This document shows positions 8,069-15,435 of a stretch of 64,000 nt of DNA, one piece after another. Source of the DNA: an uncultured Mucilaginibacter sp. (GTDB lineage: Bacteria > Bacteroidota > Bacteroidia > Sphingobacteriales > Sphingobacteriaceae); NCBI GenBank assembly GCA_903891475.1, contig CAITEP010000029.1, forward strand, positions 1 through 64,000. Reading direction: 5' to 3'. The translations under genes were made by a program, and so were the position numbers. Each line of letters begins with the position of its first letter. The first letter of the stretch is position 1. Below the pieces are notes generated by a model. That model saw only the letters and a list, made by a program, of their open reading frames with translations, did no database searches and was not told where the DNA came from.

Positions 8069-9400
8069 TTATTTATTTGTTGTTGAGGTAAGTAGTTGTA
8101 TATAAAAAGTGCTTAGTTTATAGGTAAACTGCGCCTGTGCCATGCCAAATTTTTGTTGCAATAGCTGGGTTTGAGCCATTAAAACATCGGTGGTATTAAC
8201 CAAACCTTGCTGGTATCGGTTTTGCAGAATACGCAAAGCTTCGGCAGCTTGCGCGATGGCTACTTTTTGCTGTGCCATTTCAAATTGCGCGTCGTTAAGG
8301 TCGCGGTAGGCTTTATTAAGTTCTTGCCTGCTTTGGTCCTTTTGTTGTTGCAGTTGTTCACTCAGCTTATCGCGTTCCAGTTTTTGCACCGTGATGGTAT
8401 TTTTGGTACGGTTGCCCTTAAAAACATCCCAGGTTAATTGAATGCCCACTAAATAGGCATTCGCGCCAAAGCCAGCAAAATTATGGTCGTTATATTGAAA
8501 ATTTCCGAAGGCGTTTAACCTTGGCAGGTAGGTCATTTGGCTGGCTTTTATCATCAAATCCTGCGCCTCAATGGCTTTACCCATCGCCATAAAATCGGCT
8601 CGCGAGTTGCCAGCTTGCTTTAGGGTATCAGTTAATGTTAACAATACCGAATCCTTTAAACTATACAGTCTACCCGGATTGACCCCCATCAGCAAACTCA
8701 AATAATCCGAAGCATTGCGGATATTGCTCCTTGCCTTGCTTAAATTACTTTCTATATTCGTCACTTGCACCTCGGCATTCAGCAAATCCGATTTTTGTAT
8801 CAAGCCCTGTTGCAGCCTGTTATTAGTAAAAGTGTAAACAGACTGCGCGGTATGCAAAGCCTCGGTTAAAACCTGCTCGCCATTATAGGCCAATTGTAAT
8901 TGTAAATAGGCTTTTTGCACCTCAAAGGTTATATAATCCTTAGTCCTTTCGGTTTTATACCTGTACAAGTTTATTTGTTTGGCAACGCCTTTTCTGGCAT
9001 AAAGCATATCCAAATTAATAATGGGCTGCTGTGCCTCCAATTTAGTCATAAAATCGGGAGTGGCTTTTGGGTTGTTTAGCAGGGTGGGGTTAAAATCGTT
9101 GGCGGTTATGGCGCCTTGTTGCAGCTTAAAGCCAAAAGCATTTAAAGGGTTGGTGCTGCTAATGGCAGTATAGCTTAAAGCAACCTGCGGCAAAAAAACC
9201 GATTGGGTTTGCTGGTAGTTGGCGGTTATAATTTTCTCGTCAATTTGAGCTTGCCTTAAGTTGCTGTTATTGGCAATGGCCGCTTCAATAGCTTGGGTTA
9301 AACCAATACGCTTTACGCTATCCTGCGCAAAAGCGGGAACGGCATACCAACAAAAAAATAAAACAGCCGTAATTGCATTAAAATATACTTTATTAATCAT
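8069..9400 (-). CDS. TolC family outer-membrane efflux channel
   Basis: A TolC-like channel protein of about 443 residues, first gene of the efflux operon. The start at 9400 (MINKVYFNAITAVLFFCWY, signal peptide ending VPAFAQ) is preferred over an in-frame ATG at 9454, which would add 18 residues in front of the signal peptide. The family pattern of two repeats rich in long amphipathic helices is clear: GLTQAIEAAIANNSNLRQAQ near the N-terminus and NRYQQGLVNTTDVLMAQTQL near the C-terminus, with NRLQQGLIQKSDLLNAEVQV in the first half. It is divergent from the encapsulin operon, with which it shares the intergenic region 9401-9753. Confidence 0.93.
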   Translation of the reverse strand: MINKVYFNAITAVLFFCWYAVPAFAQDSVKRIGLTQAIEAAIANNSNLRQAQIDEKIITANYQQTQSVFLPQVALSYTAISSTNPLNAFGFKLQQGAITANDFNPTLLNNPKATPDFMTKLEAQQPIINLDMLYARKGVAKQINLYRYKTERTKDYITFEVQKAYLQLQLAYNGEQVLTEALHTAQSVYTFTNNRLQQGLIQKSDLLNAEVQVTNIESNLSKARSNIRNASDYLSLLMGVNPGRLYSLKDSVLLTLTDTLKQAGNSRADFMAMGKAIEAQDLMIKASQMTYLPRLNAFGNFQYNDHNFAGFGANAYLVGIQLTWDVFKGNRTKNTITVQKLERDKLSEQLQQQKDQSRQELNKAYRDLNDAQFEMAQQKVAIAQAAEALRILQNRYQQGLVNTTDVLMAQTQLLQQKFGMAQAQFTYKLSTFYIQLLTSTTNK

Positions 9401-9753
9401 CCATATACTATTTGCAACAAAAATAGGCTGCTGCAAATGGGCAAACGGTAACATATGTTACGTTGGTGATTTTTGATTTTTTAAATCAGAGTAATCAGGA
9501 ATTAGGAAAAATAAAATGGTTAATACTTACTTTATTTAATTAAATACCAAATATTCAACAGGTTAGTTCGCATAAAAGCCTAAATAAAGTTGGTCGGCTA
9601 GTAATTAAAAGGCGGAGGTCTAGTTTGTATTTATTGTTATTGGGATAAAACATTTATCAAAATAAATAAAATTCTATTTGTTCTATAGAATATATATATT
9701 ATAATTGTAACAAATCAATTTATAAATTTTATAACACCGCTAATACTTTTAAA
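9401..9753. promoter_or_regulatory. Divergent promoter region, tolC/encapsulin
   Basis: No gene is visible in these 353 bp between the leftward efflux operon and the rightward encapsulin operon. The right part is extremely AT-rich and holds the CTATT-N5-TATAG inverted repeat (9674-9688). A -7-like TAAATTTT at 9723-9730 would put transcription start near 9737, about 17 bp before the encapsulin ATG. No convincing -33 box is seen, in keeping with an activator-dependent promoter. I see no clear promoter for the efflux side. Confidence 0.5.
9674..9688. promoter_or_regulatory. Operator candidate 1, CTATT-TGTTC-TATAG
   Basis: This inverted repeat lies 65 bp before the encapsulin start and is one base from a perfect CTATA-N5-TATAG. 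The right half is inside the perfect 10-bp palindrome TTCTATAGAA (9681-9690). The same 15-bp arrangement occurs upstream of the leader/redoxin gene (15376-15390) and upstream of the TlpA and GMC genes (17176-17190). Its centre is about 56 bp upstream of the predicted transcription start. The binding protein is unknown. Confidence 0.55.
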
Positions 9754-10674
9754 ATGGCAGAACAAAAAACAACACAAACAGCCCTTGGCGATGTAGCAGC
9801 CCGCCAGTTGGCCATCGCTACGCGTACGGTTCCTCAATTATCAAGGATTACCCCTCGCTGGTTACCACAACTTTTAAACTGGGTTCCGGTTGAATCGGGC
9901 GTGTACCGCCTTAATAAGGTAAAAGATGCCGAAAACGTGGAGGTTGATTGCTCCTCAAGAGATGAACGCGAACTCCCGTCTACCTTTGTTGATTATGTTG
10001 AAAACCCGCGCGAGTACAACCTGAGTGCTGTTAATACGGTATTGGATGTGCACACCCGTGTATCTGATTTATACAGCAAACCGTACAATCAAATTAGCGA
10101 GCAATTGCGATTGACGATTGAGATTATTAAAGAACGCCAAGAAAGCGAGCTGATTAATAACGAAGAGTATGGCTTACTGAACAGCGTAGTTGCCAGTCAG
10201 AAAATAAAAACAAGGTTAGGGCCGCCAACACCCGATGATTTAGACGAGCTCATTACCAAAGTATGGAAAGAACCTGGATTCTTCCTGTTACATCCATTGG
10301 CTATTGCTGCTTTCGGGCGCGAATGTACCCGCCGTGGTGTACCGCCGCCAACGGTTTCCCTATTTGGTTCGCAGTTTATTACCTGGAGAGGCATACCGCT
10401 TATTCCTTCCGACAAATTACCAATTCAAAATAATAAATCGAAAATCATTTTGCTACGTACAGGCGAGAGCCGTCAGGGTGTGGTTGGCTTATTCCAGCCG
10501 GGCTTACCGGGCGAGCAATCTCCGGGCTTATCTGTACGGTTTATGGGTATCAACAACAAGGCCATCGCCTCTTATTTGGTTTCCCTATACTGCTCCTTAG
10601 CAGTTTTGGTGGATGATGCCATCGCGGTTTTAGAAGATGTTGAATTAGGTAATTACCATGAGTACAAATATTAA
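9754..10674 (+). CDS. Family 2A encapsulin shell protein (SrpI-like)
   Basis: A 306-residue protein recognised as the shell subunit of family 2A encapsulins, the HK97-fold nanocompartment family typified by cyanobacterial SrpI. Familiar stretches include ALGDVAARQLAIATRT near the N-terminus, RITPRWLPQLLNWVPVESG, the acidic substrate-loop region, PGFFLLHPLAIAAFGRECTR, and the C-terminal VRFMGINNKAIASYLVSLYC. The length fits the family (about 310). Known members form T=1 icosahedral shells and package a cysteine desulfurase; related systems have been reported to store elemental sulfur. The gene overlaps the cargo gene by 17 bp, arguing for translational coupling. The promoter region holds operator candidate 1. 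The family call rests on sequence recognition plus the diagnostic neighbours. Confidence 0.9.
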   Translation: MAEQKTTQTALGDVAARQLAIATRTVPQLSRITPRWLPQLLNWVPVESGVYRLNKVKDAENVEVDCSSRDERELPSTFVDYVENPREYNLSAVNTVLDVHTRVSDLYSKPYNQISEQLRLTIEIIKERQESELINNEEYGLLNSVVASQKIKTRLGPPTPDDLDELITKVWKEPGFFLLHPLAIAAFGRECTRRGVPPPTVSLFGSQFITWRGIPLIPSDKLPIQNNKSKIILLRTGESRQGVVGLFQPGLPGEQSPGLSVRFMGINNKAIASYLVSLYCSLAVLVDDAIAVLEDVELGNYHEYKY

Positions 10675-12457
10675 CCCCGACGGCCTCCCAAATTTACAGG
10701 AGCTGGAAAAATTGGCCAACCAGTTTTTCAAATCCGTGAAGGGGGTTAGTCAAAATGAGCCTGCACCGTCTTTTCCTGCAAATGGATTTAGTCCGGTAGG
10801 TAGCCAAATAAGCGATATCCCTACTGGCAACGGCTTTGCCGATGGCTTATTTAGCCATCACCCGCAGTCTGTTCCGGTATCGGGTGTGGGTGCTTCGCCT
10901 TCGGCTATTAACCAAGGCGATGTCATCAACCTAAACAATCCGCAAACCAGTTTTGAAGATCCGGGCTTAACGGCAACGCATTCACCAGTCAGTCAACCTT
11001 CGGTAAATCCTTTTAACATTACCGATTTATCGACAACTAGTTTTAATGCGCTGCCCTATCAGCAAGAGCAATCCTTCGAGCATGAATTGCAGCAAGTTTT
11101 AAGTCAGCTAATTCAGGTTCCACCTGTTCCGCAAATACCTGTCAAGCCCGAGGCCGTCGCTACGCCGCCTTCGTTTTACTTTTTAAAGTCTTTTCCGGCG
11201 CAGTTGACTGTTCCCGGCAATACGGGAGCCAGTGGCTTGGTGAAGCCGCCATTCGATGTAAACATTGTTCGTCAGGATTTTCCCATCCTCAAAGAAATAG
11301 TGAACAGCAAACAGTTGGTTTGGTTGGATAACGCGGCTACTACCCAAAAACCTAAGCAGGTGATTGATCGGATCAGCTATTTTTACGAGCACGAAAATTC
11401 AAACATACACCGTGCCACACATGAGCTTGCAGCCCGCGCAACGGATGCTTATGAAGGTGCCCGTAAAAAGGTGCAGCAATTTCTGAATGCCGGTTCTGTA
11501 AACGAAATTATTTTTGTGCGTGGTGCCACCGAAGCCATTAACCTGGTTGCCAAAAGTTGGGGTGAACAAAACCTGAATGCAGGGGATGAGATTATTGTGA
11601 GTCACCTGGAGCATCATGCCAATATTGTACCCTGGCAACAATTGGCCACTAAAAAAGACCTTAAAATAAAGGTGATTCCGGTGGATGATGACGGACAAAT
11701 CATTATTGAGGAATATGTAAAACTGCTCAACCCTAAAACCAAATTGGTTGCCTTCACCCAGGTATCAAATGCTTTGGGAACGGTAACACCTGCCCGGCAA
11801 ATTGTTAGTCTGGCGCATTTGGCTGGTGCAAAGGTATTGGTGGATGGCGCGCAGTCGGTATCGCATATGCCGGTTGACGTACAGGCTTTGGATGCCGATT
11901 GGTTTGTCTTTTCGGGTCATAAGGTATTTGGACCAACGGGTATTGGCGTTTTATATGGCAAGGAAGATTTGCTGAATCAAACCCAACCTTGGCAAGGCGG
12001 TGGCAACATGATTGTAGATGTTACCTTTGAGCATACCCGCTACCACAATGCCCCCGGCAGGTTTGAGGCCGGCACCGGCAATATAGCCGACGCGGTTGGT
12101 CTTGGCGCGGCTATTGATTATGTTACCCGTTTGGGCATGCATAACATAGCCCAATACGAACATTATTTGCTGGTTTACGCTACCCAATTGTTAAAAGAAG
12201 TACCCGGCTTGCGCCTGATTGGTACCGCTGCCGATAAAGCCAGCGTACTATCATTTGTGCTGGAGGGCTATAAAACCGAAGAGGTAGGTGCCGAATTGAA
12301 TAAGCATGGCATAGCCGTACGCTCGGGTCATCATTGCGCGCAGCCTATTTTGCGCCGCTTTGGTTTGGAGAGTACCGTACGCCCTTCATTAGCGTTTTAT
12401 AATACTTGTGCCGAGGTTGATTTACTTGCCCACGTATTGCATAGCCTTAAAAAATAA
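10658..12457 (+). CDS. Encapsulin-cargo cysteine desulfurase (SufS-like) with long N-terminal extension
   Basis: A 599-residue type II cysteine desulfurase. Residues 1 to about 200 are low-complexity (Pro, Ser, Gln, Asn rich) and resemble the disordered targeting domain that loads this cargo into family 2A shells; only the opening GLPNLQELEKLANQFFKS looks helical. The catalytic core starts near FDVNIVRQDFPIL. It shows LDNAATTQKP, the PLP lysine in FSGHKVFGPTG (Lys422) and the catalytic cysteine in VRSGHHCAQP (Cys560). It removes sulfur from L-cysteine as an enzyme-bound persulfide, giving alanine. SufS itself is about 410 residues, so the extra 190 are the cargo domain. The ATG lies inside the shell gene, and the acetyltransferase follows two bases after the stop. 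Confidence 0.95.
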   Translation: MSTNINPDGLPNLQELEKLANQFFKSVKGVSQNEPAPSFPANGFSPVGSQISDIPTGNGFADGLFSHHPQSVPVSGVGASPSAINQGDVINLNNPQTSFEDPGLTATHSPVSQPSVNPFNITDLSTTSFNALPYQQEQSFEHELQQVLSQLIQVPPVPQIPVKPEAVATPPSFYFLKSFPAQLTVPGNTGASGLVKPPFDVNIVRQDFPILKEIVNSKQLVWLDNAATTQKPKQVIDRISYFYEHENSNIHRATHELAARATDAYEGARKKVQQFLNAGSVNEIIFVRGATEAINLVAKSWGEQNLNAGDEIIVSHLEHHANIVPWQQLATKKDLKIKVIPVDDDGQIIIEEYVKLLNPKTKLVAFTQVSNALGTVTPARQIVSLAHLAGAKVLVDGAQSVSHMPVDVQALDADWFVFSGHKVFGPTGIGVLYGKEDLLNQTQPWQGGGNMIVDVTFEHTRYHNAPGRFEAGTGNIADAVGLGAAIDYVTRLGMHNIAQYEHYLLVYATQLLKEVPGLRLIGTAADKASVLSFVLEGYKTEEVGAELNKHGIAVRSGHHCAQPILRRFGLESTVRPSLAFYNTCAEVDLLAHVLHSLKK

Positions 12458-12459
12458 CC

Positions 12460-13272
12460 ATGGAAACCAAGCAAGGAAATACTTTTATCGAACACCTTTA
12501 CCGCATCCATAAGGCCGAATGGGAGGCGACACCCTCGTACAGGCAGGCGGTTGATTGGTTGTCGGATTTGTTTGAGTTCCTGTTCCCTAATAACCGGTTA
12601 AATAAATTGTCGATTTATGAGGGGCAGCTCAAAAAAAATCAAATTGACCTCGAAAACATCCTGCTCAGTTACCTCGACCCATCTACCATCAATATTGATG
12701 AGGTGATTTACAGGTTTTATGCCTCGCTGGAAGAAATTTACCAAAATTTACGGTTAGACGCCACCAAAACACACGATGAAGACCCGGCCGCGAGCAGTAT
12801 ACATGAAGTAATTGTCTCGTATCCGGGTTTTTATGCCACCGCGGTTTACCGCATCGCTAACCGACTATCGCAATTAGCGGTACCCATATTGCCACGCATT
12901 CTCAGCGAACACGCGCATGGCAAAACCGGGGTTGATATACACCCCAACGCCCAAATTGATGTCCCTTTTTTTATCGACCATGGCACCGGCATCGTAATAG
13001 GCGCCACCAGCATCATCGGCGAAAACGTATCTATTTACCAGGGCGTAACCCTGGGCGCCTCGCAAGTAAGCAAGGATCTCTCCGAAACCAAACGCCACCC
13101 AACCGTTGAAGACAATGTAAAAATTTACGCTCGCAGCACCATCCTGGGCGGTCGCACGGTAATAGGGCATGATAGCATTATAGGCGGCAGCGTGTTTTTA
13201 ACCAAAAGCGTAGCGCCATATTCAAACGTGTTTAATACGCACCAGTTGAGGATAGAGGTAAGGGAGGGGTGA
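12460..13272 (+). CDS. cysE: Serine O-acetyltransferase
   Basis: A 270-residue CysE/EpsC-type serine acetyltransferase, which makes O-acetylserine from serine and acetyl-CoA for cysteine synthesis. The N-terminal helical domain (about 1-150) is followed by a left-handed beta-helix of hexapeptide repeats with the family signature EHAHGKTGVDIHPNAQIDVP, FFIDHGTGIVIGATSIIGEN, GVTLGA and IGGRTVIG-type turns, and conserved catalytic His in DHGTG. It is the third gene of the encapsulin operon, so cysteine-precursor synthesis is coupled to the cysteine-consuming cargo, as in other family 2A loci. The ORF is complete and ends at TGA. It converges with the gene at 13421. Confidence 0.93.
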   Translation: METKQGNTFIEHLYRIHKAEWEATPSYRQAVDWLSDLFEFLFPNNRLNKLSIYEGQLKKNQIDLENILLSYLDPSTINIDEVIYRFYASLEEIYQNLRLDATKTHDEDPAASSIHEVIVSYPGFYATAVYRIANRLSQLAVPILPRILSEHAHGKTGVDIHPNAQIDVPFFIDHGTGIVIGATSIIGENVSIYQGVTLGASQVSKDLSETKRHPTVEDNVKIYARSTILGGRTVIGHDSIIGGSVFLTKSVAPYSNVFNTHQLRIEVREG

Positions 13273-13276
13273 GTGG

Positions 13277-13417
13277 TTGATTGAGCTAGTTAATGGTTTT
13301 ATTGTTGAATTGTTTTATTGCTATATTGTTGTGTTGCATATTAATAAATTTTGAAAAAATAAGCAATCCAAAATAATCCCTTACAACCAAACCCACAACA
13401 CAAGCAAACTCATAACC
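13277..13417. repeat. Convergent intergenic stretch with GTTG/CAAC-rich imperfect inverted repeat
   Basis: The spacer between the convergent cysE and 13421 genes is rich in TTGTTG on its left (13306-13340) and CAACCAAACCCACAACA on its right (13383-13400). It can fold into an imperfect hairpin and resembles the GTTGTGGGTTG repeats at 19181-19212 and 42575-42796. It may act as a bidirectional terminator; no clean stem with T run is seen. Confidence 0.35.
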
Positions 13418-13420
13418 CAC

Positions 13421-14461
13421 TTAATGCACCGTTACCTCAATAGGCGCAATACGAGCCGTATCGATAAATAATTTTTCAAAATTGCCGGTATCCATATTAT
13501 TAAATTTGCCTAGTAGGATGCTTTTACCCGTAACGCCTGGGTTGTTGCCGGCACCTAATGGCCAGTAGCCCTTGGTTTCGCGTACTTCAAGACCACCTAA
13601 ACGGGCTGCTTTTAGACCAAAGTCGGTACAGTTATTTGAGTTTAAGTTATAGGTTAGGCCGTCATATTGTTTGGTGAGCTTTAATATCCTTTCGAACCTG
13701 CGTTTCGAGATAAACTTCCCTACCACCTCGTCCCAGTTATGGGTGCCATCGTCGGTAAATTTGGAGGAAGAGGAGGGTATAATGGGAGTGGCTGCCAGCA
13801 GGTTGTCTTTATGTGGCCCAAAACCAAAGGTGAAGGAGGCGTAGGAAGAATCGGTATTAAACTTTATCAGGGTAATAAAAGTATGCCCGGTATAAATAAA
13901 TTTATGCACCCTCGGTGTACCACGAACCGCCTGTTTAACATGCAAAATAAGGGCATAACTCAAGGCCTTTTTACCATCCTTAAATTTTTCGAGAATGCTA
14001 TCAACCTTTATAATATTGCTTTTAATAGGGGCTACCTCTTTAGCAGTGATAATTAATTGACTTTGTATGTTTTGTTGGTCGCTGTTGGTGATGGGGATAT
14101 CACTGTTTACCAAACTATCCGGCGATAGTGTTTTTAAAAAACATTTCATGGCCAGCGGGTACAGGCGCAAACGGGTAAACAAAGCTGCCAAATGCCGCCA
14201 CTGGTTATCGTCCGATTCATTATAATCAACCTCCGGAAAGTTCAGCGATTTTAAAAATCGCATCAATTGCTTTCTTTCGGCTCTTTTGCCAATAGGCGTG
14301 GCACGCGGTACCGTTTCATTTACATTTTGTTGTTCATGAACCTGTGTTTTCGCTAAGGTATCCTGCGAGAAAGCAATAGCCGACCATCCCAAAAAAACAA
14401 GTAACACAGCTCCATACTTTAGCACCGATGGCTTATTGAGCGTTATAATGTTCATCACCAT
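13421..14461 (-). CDS. Secreted protein with permuted papain-like (NlpC/P60-like) domain
   Basis: A 346-residue protein with a signal peptide (hydrophobic VLKYGAVLLVFLGWSAIAFSQ, cleavage after about residue 32). The first half is charged and helical. The second half has GHTFITLIKF (about 190-200) and later NSNNCTDFGLKAARLGGL (about 275-292). A histidine before a cysteine with these contexts is the order seen in permuted NlpC/P60 and DUF4105-like papain-fold amidases, so a periplasmic peptidase or amidase acting on wall or lipoprotein is plausible. The match is by motif only. The gene follows the redoxin gene on the same strand (about 50 bp) and may be read through from the polycysteine-leader promoter. 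Confidence 0.6.
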   Translation of the reverse strand: MVMNIITLNKPSVLKYGAVLLVFLGWSAIAFSQDTLAKTQVHEQQNVNETVPRATPIGKRAERKQLMRFLKSLNFPEVDYNESDDNQWRHLAALFTRLRLYPLAMKCFLKTLSPDSLVNSDIPITNSDQQNIQSQLIITAKEVAPIKSNIIKVDSILEKFKDGKKALSYALILHVKQAVRGTPRVHKFIYTGHTFITLIKFNTDSSYASFTFGFGPHKDNLLAATPIIPSSSSKFTDDGTHNWDEVVGKFISKRRFERILKLTKQYDGLTYNLNSNNCTDFGLKAARLGGLEVRETKGYWPLGAGNNPGVTGKSILLGKFNNMDTGNFEKLFIDTARIAPIEVTVH

Positions 14462-14511
14462 TATATTTTATGCTGCTTATATGTTTTAGCAACGTTTGTT
14501 TGTACAGATTG

Positions 14512-15144
14512 TTACAGGCTGTTAATAGTGTTGCTGCCATTTGCAAACAGTGCCCATACTTGCTCCAGCGGAAGTTCCGGCTGGATGGCTTTGTTTGGGA
14601 AATCTAAGGCAATTTGTCGGGCGCTATCCAATAAATAAAGTGCAGGCAAGGGAACGTTTCCTTCAATACCGGGGTACCTGCTCCAGGATGGATCTTTCTC
14701 CGAATATATTTTTAGCAGACTCGCAATCTCAAAACTAGCATCTTCAAAAACCTCTAAATTCCACAACTCTTTTTTAGCTAAGGCTTCAAATTCCTTTAAC
14801 GAACCTGTGGTAATAACCAACAGGTTTATTTGCTGTTCGTTTAGTTTATTCTGCGCTGCATTAAGTTGGGTAAGATGCTCGGTAGCGATGGTTCCCCAAT
14901 CTTTTTCAAAAAAATAAAGCAATAAGGGTTTATGGGTATAGCGTAATTGATTGGAGGTAGTATCCAGCACAATCTCATCAAAATAGGGGTGCCATTTGTT
15001 TACCCGGCGTAGGGTGGTTAAACCGGCAACAGGCGTACCTGCCGCAACGGGCTGTAATTTCTCCTGAACAGTAAAAAATATTTCGGGGGCTAAATCAAGT
15101 TCAAGTAAGTCAAAAATCGGGGCTTGGTAAATACGTGTATTCAT
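14512..15144 (-). CDS. Cysteine-free redoxin-like protein
   Basis: A 210-residue protein with an AhpC/thioredoxin-like layout: VNKWHPYFDEIVLDT, HKPLLLYFFEKDWGTIATEHLTQL, INLLVITTGS, then LKIYSEKDPSWSRYPGIEG and VPLPALYLLDSARQIALDF, the cis-Pro strand and final strand of the fold. It contains no cysteine at all, so it cannot be a thiol peroxidase; the position of the peroxidatic Cys in the first strand-helix is occupied by WGT. No signal peptide is seen. It lies 82 bp downstream of a leader peptide that ends in five Cys codons, and a Cys-free protein is what one would expect to be made when cysteine runs out. The function is unknown. Confidence 0.65.
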   Translation of the reverse strand: MNTRIYQAPIFDLLELDLAPEIFFTVQEKLQPVAAGTPVAGLTTLRRVNKWHPYFDEIVLDTTSNQLRYTHKPLLLYFFEKDWGTIATEHLTQLNAAQNKLNEQQINLLVITTGSLKEFEALAKKELWNLEVFEDASFEIASLLKIYSEKDPSWSRYPGIEGNVPLPALYLLDSARQIALDFPNKAIQPELPLEQVWALFANGSNTINSL

Positions 15145-15225
15145 AACAAAATATCAATAAGTTAAATAATCATAAAATCAGTGGGATGGTAAACAGCAAA
15201 GCCGGGAGGCTATTTTCAAAAAACC

Positions 15226-15303
15226 TTAGCAACAACAACAACATGTCATATTACCTGTAGCAGGTAATATGACGTTTATTGTATGGTGTTTATTGTTTCG
15301 CAT
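15226..15303 (-). CDS. Polycysteine leader peptide (25 codons, ends in five Cys)
   Basis: An upstream ORF of 25 codons begins MRNNKHH and ends MTCCCCC before a TAA stop. The last five sense codons are four TGT and one TGC. It lies between a good promoter (-33/-7 at 15330-15361) and the redoxin gene at 15144. Codons 11-20 lie in a perfect inverted repeat with 13-bp arms (15245-15273), so translation of the Cys run must pass next to a strong hairpin. This is the architecture of a cysteine-responsive attenuator: ribosomes slow at the Cys codons when Cys-tRNA is scarce and change the downstream RNA structure. Polycysteine leader ORFs are known as cysteine attenuators in mycobacteria; for this lineage I know of no described case. 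Reading frame checked codon by codon. Confidence 0.65.
   Translation of the reverse strand: MRNNKHHTINVILPATGNMTCCCCC
15245..15273 (-). promoter_or_regulatory. 13-bp inverted repeat inside the leader ORF
   Basis: GTCATATTACCTG and its perfect reverse complement flank the three bases TAG. In the minus-strand transcript this is a strong hairpin immediately upstream of the five Cys codons (15229-15243). No T run follows it, so it is not a simple terminator. It may be an anti-antiterminator, a translation-regulating hairpin, or a DNA operator. TAATATGAC, part of one arm (15265-15273), recurs at 15393-15401 next to operator candidate 2. Confidence 0.6.
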
Positions 15304-15329
15304 TATTGTGTTTTTCAATGTTCGATAAG

Positions 15330-15361
15330 CAAATTTATACCGATAAAACTACATTTCCAAA
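15330..15361 (-). promoter_or_regulatory. Bacteroidetes-type promoter of the leader/redoxin transcript
   Basis: On the minus strand TTTG (15358-15361) and TAAATTTG (15330-15337) are separated by 20 bp, a near-ideal -33/-7 pair for Bacteroidetes sigma factor (TTTG, about 19 bp, TAnnTTTG). Transcription should start near 15323, about 20 bp before the leader ATG. Confidence 0.65.
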
Positions 15362-15366
15362 TAAAT

Positions 15367-15390
15367 CTATAAATTCTATAGTTTTTATAG
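15367..15390. promoter_or_regulatory. Operator candidate 2, two overlapping CTATA-N5-TATAG sites
   Basis: CTATA-AATTC-TATAG (15367-15381) and CTATA-GTTTT-TATAG (15376-15390) are both perfect and overlap, sharing the central CTATA/TATAG. The second site is centred about 60 bp upstream of the predicted transcription start, upstream of the -33 box, where a class I activator would bind. Over 40 bp this region matches the one at 17161-17200 at 27 positions. Confidence 0.6.
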
Positions 15391-15435
15391 TCTAATATGA
15401 CAAATTAAATCAATCCGCCAGTTTTTTCAACCAAT

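Noticed and set aside
15265..15270. LPATG in the leader peptide as a sortase signal
   Set aside because: The residues follow from the palindromic DNA; the peptide is 25 residues with no signal peptide, so sortase sorting makes no sense.
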